From assembly GCA_026008535.1 (NCBI GenBank), contig BRKX01000004.1, forward strand, positions 54,940,501 through 55,004,500: a stretch of DNA of 64,000 bases, read 5' to 3'. The notes under the pieces are model-generated. The model worked only from the letters and a program-made list of their open reading frames with translations. It ran no database searches and was not told the origin of the DNA. This document shows, one piece after another, positions 55,901 through 64,000 of the stretch (position 1 is its first letter; every line of letters begins with the position of its first letter). This DNA is from Perilla frutescens. Taxonomy: Eukaryota; Streptophyta; Magnoliopsida; Lamiales; Lamiaceae. The position numbers and the translations under genes were made by a program.

Positions 55901-57114
55901 TATAAAGCACGACTTGTGGCTAAAGGATACACTCAAGTGTATGGAATTGATTATGCAGAAACATTCTCTCCCGTTGTAAAGCTGGATACTATAAGAGTAT
56001 TGCTTTCTGTAGCAGCAAATTGTGATTGGCCTCTACACCAGTTTGATGTGAAGAATGCATTCGTTCATGGGGATTTAACTAAAGAAATATATATGGAGAT
56101 TCCACCAGGCTTTGAAAGAGATTTTAAAGATGGAGAAGTATGTTGGTTAAAGAGGTCTCTATATGGGCTAAAACAGTCACCTCGAGCGTGGTTCGGAAGA
56201 TTTACATCGGCTATGAAGAAATATGGATATACTCAAAGCAACTCAGATCATACACTATTTCTGAAGAGAAGGGATTCTAAAATCACATGTTTGATCATTT
56301 ATGTTGACGATATGATCATTACAGGAGATGATGGTGAAGAGATCAAACTCCTTCAAAAGAACTTGAAGAACCTCGGTGGTTTAAAGTATTTCTTAGGGAT
56401 AGAAGTCATGAGATCAAACGAAGGTATATCCTTATCTCAGAGGAAGTATGTTCTGGATCCCCTTGCTGAAACAGGACTTCTTGATTGTAAGACAACAGAA
56501 ACACCGATAGCTGTAAATCATGGACTAAGAGGAAATTTGAGTAATAGGCCGGCTGATAAAGAACAGTACCAAAGGATTGTTGGTAAGCTAATCTACCTCT
56601 CACATACGAGATAAGACATAGCCTATGCAGTTGGGTTATAAGTCAGTTCATGCATAAACCCTTGGTGGAACACATGGAGGCTGCCATAAGAGTTATTCAG
56701 TACCTAAAACCCTCTCCTAAAAAAGGTATTTTCTTTCGAAAAAATAAGCATTTGGGAGTCTCCGGGTATACTGATTCTGATTAGGTAGGAAACATCACAG
56801 ACAAACAATCTACAGCAGGGTATTTCACCTTTGTAGGAGGGAATCTGGTGACTTGGAGGACTAAAAAACAAAAGGTGGTAGCACTCTCAAGTGCAGAAGC
56901 AGAATTTAGGGGAATTGTGAAAGGGATAATAGAATTGCTGTAGATAAAGAAATTGATGACCGAGATGGGTCTATTAGAGACGGGAGCTTTCCAACTCTAC
57001 TGTGACAATAAAGCCGCCGTGAGCCTTTCTCATAATCCTGTCCAACATGATAGAACCAAGCACATAGAGATAGACAGACATTTCATCAAGGAGAAGTTAG
57101 ATAATGAAAATATC
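52962..57114 (+). pseudogene. Copia B gag-pol, main part (inactive)
   Basis: Gag begins MNQNQAIETSPLMVNVKLN and shows NYAIWSKLM, AVKGWIINSIEP and ALSLWEGLEATY. After a frame change near 53370 it reaches the CCHC knuckle CTHCGGNKHIRDTC (about 53690). Protease WIIDCGATDTMTFD (about 54055), integrase LFIDDCTHMTWVYFL, LRSDNEGKYV and QQNGVAEWKN, a hydrophilic linker with a short in-frame repeat STEEVQS (about 55395-55440), RT KARLVAKGYTQ, HQFDVKNAFVHG, LYGLKQSPRAWF and IYVDDMIITG, RNase H SGYTDSD, TAGYF and SSAEAEF, up to RTKHIEIDRHFIKEKLDN (57105). Many stops. Interrupted at 57114 by Gypsy2 and continued at 63876. Confidence 0.9.
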
Positions 57115-58005
57115 TGATACGCGACAAGCTAAGGAGGTGTCGGATCCAATCAAGATACCTGAAGGACCCGTGACGCGATCGCGAGCTAAGAAGTTCAAGG
57201 AAAACCTCAACGGGTTCATACGAGAGGTTTGGGAACAAGAGGCGTCAAGGAAACCCATGGAAGGAACCAATGAAGGGGAACCAAGCTGGAAGGTGTTGAT
57301 ATCAGCACAAGGTTATCAAGGGTTGGAGTTAGAGTGCATTGCATGAAGATGGGAATCAGTCGGTATGCCCATACCGCGCGCGACAGTTAGTATGCCCACA
57401 CTGACTAGGAATAATATCGGTCCTTAATATTTTAATTAAGGGGATTGGTTTATTAGACTATAGTATTTATTTAGTCAGATTTTTATTTATTTTATTTCTT
57501 AATTTTCAATTTTTAAGAGTCATAGTTTGACTAGGATTTATTTAAGGTAGTTTCTTACTTTGGATAGGATTTTAGTTAGGCAGTTTCCTAGTCTAGATAG
57601 AATTCTTTTTGGAGCAGATTTTTAAGTCCTTTTAGCATTAGATTTCGTCCATCCCTACACTATAAATAGGGATCCATTGTGGACATTATTCAACAACACC
57701 ATTATTGAATTCAATTATAAACTTGTGAGTTTATTTTCTCTCTGAAGAACTTTTATCCGAATTTCATAATATTTGTGAGATTCAATTTCGACTAATCAAA
57801 CGGGTTCATCATCTCCGCTTGTGGTGTCTACATCAAATCCAAGTTCATGTTTCCAATTGATTGCGAGTTACGAATTCTACTAATTCATGGTTCAACATCA
57901 TTGTGAGGCTAGGGTTTGGATCCATCCATCCAAATCGGCGAAACTGATACAAGTCCTGGGAAGTTCAAAAGCTTTCTTTGTCGTGTGCCGGTGAGGATCG
58001 CATCA
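57115..58005 (+). repeat. Gypsy2 5' LTR
   Basis: Begins TGATACGCGAC and ends GAGGATCGCATCA. The same sequence with about 2-3 percent difference by eye forms the 3' LTR. The first 230 bases contain the coding tail also read in the 3' LTR. Confidence 0.95.
57661..57668 (+). promoter_or_regulatory. TATA box of the Gypsy2 LTR
   Basis: TATAAATA in the context CACTATAAATAGGGAT, conserved at 63531 in the 3' LTR, about 345 bases before the LTR end. A strong TATA context for element transcription. Confidence 0.7.
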
Positions 58006-58007
58006 AG

Positions 58008-58019
58008 TGGTATCAAAGC
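58008..58019 (+). other. Gypsy2 primer-binding site
   Basis: TGGTATCAAAGC two bases after the LTR, matching the initiator tRNA-Met-type PBS with one change (A for G at position nine). Confidence 0.8.
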
Positions 58020-58426
58020 TTCGGCTTTGTATCAGGTTCCATCTATCCTTTAAATTTTGTCTTTAAATTTTCGTTCTTTATAAAAAAATGCGTGAACAGT
58101 ACCGTGAACAGTAAAAAAAAATGTTGTTCGATCTTAGTTTTTCGTTCTTGTTGGATTTTGGAGACACATTCCGTTATTTGGTTGTTGAACCTTAGATAGG
58201 TCGTTTGAATCGATTCGAATATTTTTTATTTTTTTTTGGATTTGATTTCTTTGGAGAGGAAATTGAGAGTTTAGACATCCGTAGGAACTGAGTGCATAGA
58301 TAATTGTAGGAGTTTTATTGCGTAGAATTCTGGTAAGAATTAATTTGTTCAGCTTTTTCATTTAAATTTTCGTTGTAATATATCTTTTGAGTTTATTGTG
58401 ATATTAAAAAAAAAGGCCGAAAAAAA

Positions 58427-61400
58427 ATGTCTAAGAAAAATGCAGGTACTGAAGGTAACACCGCTGGAGGTTCAGAAGGAGAATTAAACCCGGCGTTCGA
58501 TTCAAATACCGTGGAGGCCCTACAGCAGCATCTATCAAAGCTGCTTAAAGCCGAAATGGAAGTGTTACATGAGCGGATCGACAAGATGGAGGAGTTAATA
58601 CAGGAGCAATCACAACCAGCTCCCCGAGAGAACCGTGGAGGTCGAGGTGGAAGAGGCGGACATAGAAGAATAATTGAACCACGACGTTATCCACACGTCG
58701 AACGGCAAAGAAGAGAATATGAAGAGTTCGAGGAAGATGAGAATGAGAAAGATAGACAGTCGGCGACTGGAGGCCGAAGGAGAGGCAGAGCCCGAGAAGA
58801 TGACGACTTGGGCAACATAAAAATGAATGTACCTTCGTTCAAAGGTACAAATGATCCAGCCGCGTATCTGGAGTGGAAGCGCAAGATGGAGATGTTATTT
58901 GACTACCACAACTATTCAGAGTTGAAGAAGGTCAAATTAGCGGTAGTGGAGTTTTCTGATTATGCCATCAATTGGTGGGACCAATTGACCATCAGTCGAC
59001 GGCGCAATCGGGAAAGGCCATTGGAGACGTGGGATGATCTGAAATCGTTGATGAGAAAGAGATTCGTGCCTAATCACTACTACAGAGAGCTTTACAACAA
59101 GCTCCAAACCTTGAGGCAAGGTACGAACAGTGTGGACGAGTACTACAAGAAAATGAAGGTGGCGATGATTCGAGCAGATGTGGAGGAGGATAGAGAGGCC
59201 ACCATGGCTCGTTTTCTTGCAGGTTTGCATAGGGAGATCCGGGAGGTGGTGGAGTTGCAGCAGTATGTGGAGATGGAAGATGTGCTGCAAATGGCGATAA
59301 AAGTAGAGAATCAACTCAAGAGGAGGGGTAACTCGACTCGAGAAAATTCATCTACATGGAAGTCTAACTCGACTTCTAATTCTACCCCATGGAAGTTGGC
59401 AAGCCAAGGCAAGAAAGAGGAGAAGCAGCCGTTCACCAAGCCGAAGCAGGAAGCGGCGGCGGCGACTACAACCAATCATCAGGAGACGCCCAGGAGCTGA
59501 AACCAAGACATTAAATGCTTCAAGTGTCAAGGTCGAGGTCACATAGCCAATCAATGTCCAAACCGGCGTGTGATGATTTTGAAGGATAATGGGGAGATCG
59601 TGACGGATGATGAGGAGGTTGATCCGGAGATGCCCGGATTATCAAAGTCAAGCGACGAGGAGGATGAGTACACAGCACCCGAGTCACTTGTTTTGGTTGC
59701 ACGCAAGTCTCTAAGCTTGCACACCAAAAGTGTTGACAAGGCGCAAAGGGAGAACATATTCTATACCCGATGCCACATCAAGGATAAGGTATGTAGTATG
59801 ATTATTGATGGTGGAAGTTGTACTAATGTAGCTAGTGTTGTGATGGTGACCAAGCTAGGATTGCCGATTCTCAAGCATCCTAAGCCATACAAGCTACAAT
59901 GGTTGAACGACAGTGGAGAGACCAAGGTGAACAAGCAGGTTCGAGTGCCATTTTGGATTGGCAAATATGAAGACGAAGTGCTTTGTGACGTAGTACCCAT
60001 GCAAGCCGGACACGTCTTGTTGGGACGTCCATGGCAATTCGATAGGAGGGTGACTCACGATGGCTTCACAAACAAGTATTCTTTCGTGCTTAATAAGAAG
60101 ACGGTGACACTAGCTCCTCTAACACCTTCACAAGTGTATGCGGACCAAGTGAAGCTACAAGAAGAAGCCGAGTCCATGAAGAAAAAGGAGCGGGCAGCGG
60201 CGACTGTTGAGCCGAAGGAGAAAGCCCGAAGATCTTATTTTGCCACAGCAAGTGACATCAAGTGGGCCGTGAAAAATGAGAAGTCCATGTATTTGATGGT
60301 CCGCAGAGATTTGCTACAAACTAACAAAATTGACAAGTCTTTGCCAAGTCCTATTTTATCTCTCTTGCAGGAATTTGATGATGTGTTTCCCGAGGAGATG
60401 CCACTCGGTTTGCCACCAATAAGGGGAATCGAGCACCAAATTGATTTTGTGCCCGACGCCACTTTACCTAACCGGCCGGCGTACCGAAGCAACCCTGAGG
60501 AGACAAAGGAGCTAGAAAGACAAATCCACGAGCTGTTGGAAAAAGGCCAAGTGAGGGAGAGTTTAAGCCCATGTGCGAGCCCGGTCTTGCTCGTGCCCAA
60601 GAAGGACTCGTCCCTTCGTATGTGTGTCGACTACAGAGCCGTCAACAACATCACGGTAAAGTATCGACATTCTATACCCCGTCTTGATGACATGCTTGAT
60701 GAGTTGCATGGTGCTTGTGTATTTTCTAAGATTGATTTACGTAGTGGGTACCATCAAATTAGAATTAAAGAGGTGGATGAATGGAAAATGGCATTTATTA
60801 CTAAACTTGGATTGTATGAATGGTTAGTTATGCCGTTTGGTTTAACAAATGCTCCTAGAACCTTTATGCGTCTTATGAACCATGTTCTACGTGCTTTCAT
60901 AGGTAGATTTGTTGTGGTTTATTTCGATGACATGTTGATCTATAGTAAAACTATGGATGAGCATGAAGATCATTTGAGGAATGTTTTACAAGCTTTAAGG
61001 AAAGAACAATTGTATGCTAACCTTAAAAAGTGCACCTTTTGCACTGATAGGGTTGTTTTCCTTGGCTTTGTTGTGAGTGCAGATGGAGTGCAGGTGGACG
61101 AAGAGAAGGTGCGAGCCATCCAAGAATGGCCGACGCCTACCAATGTTGGAGAGGTTCGGAGTTTTCATGGATTGGCGAGTTTCTACCGCCGTTTTGTGCC
61201 ACACTTCAGTAGCATTGCAGCCCCAATGACTGAGGTGATCAAAAAGAACGTGGAGTTCAAATGGGGGGAAGCTCAAGAACGAGCTTTTCAAACACTCAAG
61301 GAAAAATTGACACACCCACCGGTACTATCTCTTCCTGACTTTTCTAAAACTTTTGAGGTTGAGTGTGATGCTTCCGGTGTTGGTATTGGTGCAGTTTTGA

Positions 61401-63217
61401 TGCAAATGGTTCGACCAATTGCATACTTCAGTGAGAAGTTAGGAGGCGCCACTGCAAATTACCCGACGTATGACAAGGAGTTGTATGCACTAGTGCGGGC
61501 ATTGCAGACGTGGCAACATTACTTATGGCCCAAGGAGTTCGTGATCCATACCGACCATGAGTCGTTGAAGCATTTGAGGGGGCAACATAAGTTGAACAAA
61601 AGACATGCAAGATGGATGGAATCCATCGAGACATTTCCATACGTCATCAAATACAAGCAAGGTAAAGAAAATGTAGTAGCCAATGCATTGTCTAGAAGGT
61701 ACGCGTTGCTTTCTACTTTGGATGCTAGATTACTAGGTTTTGAGTGCATTAAATCATTATATGTTGATGATGATGATTTTAAGGATATTTATATTGCATG
61801 TGAGAAATATGGATATGGAAAGTTTTATAGGCAAGATGGTTATTTGTTTAGGGAGAATAAATTATGTGTGCCTAACTGTTCCATGCGTGAGTTATTATTG
61901 TTGGAATCACATGGTGGAGGTCTTATGGGGCATTTTGGAGTAGCTAAGACTTTATCTGTTTTGCAAGAACATTTCTTTTGGCCTCATATGAAGCATGATG
62001 TGGAAAAACTGTGTGCTAAATGTGTTACATGTCGACAAGCTAAGTCTAGAGTCCAACCACATGGTTTATACATGCCTTTGCCTATTCCTACATCGCCTTG
62101 GATTGACATATCTATAGATTTTGTGTTAGGATTGCCTAGGAGTAAACGTGGTCATGATTCTATTTTTGTGGTTGTTGATAGATTTTCTAAAATGGCGCAT
62201 TTTATTGCATGTTCTAAGTCTAATGATGCGTCGCATATAGCTGATTTGTTCTTTAGGGAAGTTGTGCGTTTGCATGGTATGCCTAAAACAATTGTGTCTG
62301 ATCGTGATGCTAAGTTCTTGAGTTATTTCTAGAAGACTTTGTGGTGTAAGTTAGGGACTAAATTGTTGTTTTCTACTACTTGTCATCCACAAACTGATGG
62401 TCAAACAGAAGTAGTAAATAGGACTTTATCTACGTTGTTGCGGGCATTGATTAAAAAGAACATAAAAACTTGGGAAGAATGTTTGCCGCATGTGGAATTT
62501 GCATATAATAGGTCTATTCATTCTGCATCTCAGTTTTCACCATTTGAAATTGCATATGGTTTTAATCCTTTAACTCCCTTGGATTTAATTCCTTTGCCTG
62601 TGCAAGAATTCACTAATTTGGATGGGAAAAAAAAAGCTGAATTTGTTAAACAGATCCATGAGAAGGCTAGAGCAAACATCGAAAGGAGAACCGAGCAGTA
62701 CGCCGAGAAAGCTAACAAAGGGCGGCGGAAGGTCGTGTTCGAACCCGGCGAGTGGGTTTGGTTGCACATGAGGAAGGAAAGGTTTCCGGCTCAACGGAGA
62801 TCCAAGCTGTTACCTAGAGGCGATGGACCATTTCAAGTCCTTGAGCGCATTAGTGACAATGCTTACAAATTGGACTTGCCCGGTGAGTACAAGGTTAGTT
62901 CTACATTTAATGTTGCTGACTTAAGTCCTTTTGATGTAGGTGACGAGCTGGATTTGAGGACAAATTCTTTTCAAGAGGAGGGGAATGATACGCGACAAGC
63001 TAAGGAGGTGTCGGATCCAATCAAGGTGCCTGAAGGACCCGTGACGCGATCGCGAGCTAAGAAGTTCAAGGAAAACCTCAACGGGTTCATACGAGAGGTT
63101 TGGGAACAAGAGGCGTCAAGGAAACCCATGGAAGGAACCAATGAGGGGGAACCAAGCTGGAAGGTGTTGATATCAGCACAAGGTTATCAAGGGTTGGAGT
63201 TAGAGTGCATTGCATGA
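58427..63217 (+). pseudogene. Gypsy2 gag-pol, single frame with two stop codons
   Basis: One frame of 1597 codon positions including the final stop, with only TGA 59498 and TAG 62330 inside it. Gag starts MSKKNAGTEG, carries an RGGRGGRGGH basic box (about 58635) and a CCHC knuckle CFKCQGRGHIANQC (about 59515) just after the first stop. Protease MIIDGGSCTNVAS (about 59800), RT FSKIDLRSGYHQ (about 60725) and VYFDDMLIYSK (about 60920), RNase H VECDASGVGIG (about 61355), integrase zinc region with CAKCVTCRQAKS (about 62010), DISIDFVLGLP and VSDRDAKF. The second stop lies where the family has Trp (SYF-W-KTL). The C-terminus (FNVADLSPFDVGDE, then TRSRAKKFKENL) extends 77 codons into the 3' LTR. Confidence 0.94.
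62972..62985 (+). other. Gypsy2 polypurine tract
   Basis: AAGAGGAGGGGAA immediately before the 3' LTR start TGATACG. It lies inside the gag-pol reading frame, so it is also translated. Confidence 0.8.
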
Positions 63218-63875
63218 AGATGGGAATCAGTCGGTGTGCCCATACCGCACGCGACAGTCAGTATGCCATACTGACTAGGAGTAATATCGGTCCTTAATAT
63301 TTTAATTAAGGGGATTGGTTTATTAGACTATAGTATTTATTTAGTCAGATTTTTATTTATTTTATTTCTTAATTTTCAATTTTTAAGAGTCCTAGTTTGA
63401 CTAGGATTTATTTAAGGTAGTTTCTTACTTTGGATAGGATTCTAGTTAGGCAGTTTCCTAGTCTAGATAGAATTCTTTTTGGAGCAGATTTTTAAGTCCT
63501 TTTAGCATTAGATTTCGTCCATCCCTACACTATAAATAGGGATCCATTGTGGACATTATTTAACAACACCATTATTGAATTCAATTATAAACTTGTGAGT
63601 TTATTTTCTCTCTAGAGAACTTTTATCCGAATTTCATAATATTTGTGAGATTCAATTTCGACTTATCAAACGGGTTCATCATCCCCGCTTGTGGCGTCTA
63701 CATCAAATCAAAGTTCGTGTTTCCAATTGATCGCGGGTTACGAATTCTACTAATTCGTGGTTCAACATCGTTGTGAGGCTAGGGTTTGGATCCATCCATC
63801 CAAATCGGCGAAACTGATACAAGTCCTGGGAAGTTCAAAAGCTTTCTTTGTCGTGTGCCGGCGAGGATCGCATCA
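62986..63875 (+). repeat. Gypsy2 3' LTR
   Basis: Pairs with 57115-58005. The gag-pol stop is at 63215-63217, inside this LTR. Confidence 0.95.
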
Positions 63876-64000
63876 ATATCACTCTGCGGTTTGTCAGATC
63901 GGAAGACCAGCTTGCAGATATTCCAACAAAAGCTGTCTCCGGGAGAGCCTTTCACAGAGTTCTTGGCAAGGTGGGTATGTGGGATCCTCCACCTACTAAC
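63876..64000 (+). pseudogene. Copia B RNase H end, resumed after Gypsy2
   Basis: After the second ATATC the frame reads TLRFVRSEDQLADIPTKAVS and GRAFHRVLGKVGMWDP, the usual end of Copia RNase H and the natural continuation of KEKLDNENI at 57113. The window stops before the 3' LTR. Confidence 0.92.

Larger units (their letters stand above)
57115..63875 (+). mobile_element. Gypsy2: full-length Ty3/Gypsy element inside Copia B
   Basis: LTRs at 57115-58005 and 62986-63875, PBS at 58008-58019, one gag-pol frame, PPT before the 3' LTR. The target duplication ATATC lies at 57110-57114 and 63876-63880. Removing the element restores the Copia RNase H reading. By eye the LTRs differ at roughly two dozen sites, mostly transitions, so it is fairly young. 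No chromodomain was seen. The gag-pol frame runs on into the 3' LTR, which recalls the CRM/Reina side of chromoviruses, but I cannot fix the clade. Confidence 0.95.

Overview
This is a plant nuclear window. It holds a decayed cluster of disease-resistance genes cut up and padded by nested transposons. The resistance genes are CC-NB-LRR (CNL) relatives of the R1 late-blight group, and their start (MAYAALVSL / MAYSALLSL) together with a distinctive extra ORF beside a SIRE-like Copia element suggests a Lamiales-type asterid. That placement is inference from remembered family resemblance, not a search. I see no intact single-copy host gene, no rRNA or canonical tRNA gene, and nothing prokaryotic.

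Layout. 1-3928: 5' part of a minus-strand Copia element (A) with an internal 1.9 kb duplication. 3929-6853: AT-rich DNA with an NLR tail relic, a local duplication and a Mutator-like MITE with a 10-bp target duplication. 6854-9543: NLR1 (+), broken by two frameshifts and one stop. 9981-10118: a tRNA-derived SINE in a perfect 16-bp target duplication. 10190-27630: a Copia remnant (C) split by a Tekay-type Gypsy chromovirus (Gypsy1, 10444-26395, TSD TACAG), whose 3' LTR is itself split by a PIF/Harbinger element (21627-26293, TSD TTA). 27594-28572: a foldback junction and NLR2 fragment. 29424-32057: NLR3 (-), one frame with two stops. 33180-35420: orphan NLR 5' region, an unidentified host exon in two inverted copies, a foldback element and a TTCGAAC-rich duplication. 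36789-42235: NLR4 (+) and at least five smaller NLR pieces in both orientations. 42245-42373: receptor-kinase tail. 43540-51560: LINE RNase H fragment, two tandem copies of a SIRE-associated extra ORF, and SIRE-like gag-pol (-). 52110-52605: legume-lectin pseudogene apparently cut by Copia B (52606-end), which is itself split by a second full-length Gypsy element (Gypsy2, 57115-63875, TSD ATATC).

How the pieces relate. Three nesting levels can be read from exact target duplications: NLR cluster, then Copia C, then Gypsy1, then Harbinger on one side; lectin gene, then Copia B, then Gypsy2 on the other. The only coding unit whose reading frame looks undamaged is the Harbinger transposase (three exons, 401 aa). 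Most stop codons in the retroelements look like C-to-T or G-to-A changes of conserved CGA, CAA, CAG or TGG codons, as expected after cytosine methylation. Several frameshifts lie in short A or C runs, so assembly error must be excluded before calling each one a real mutation.
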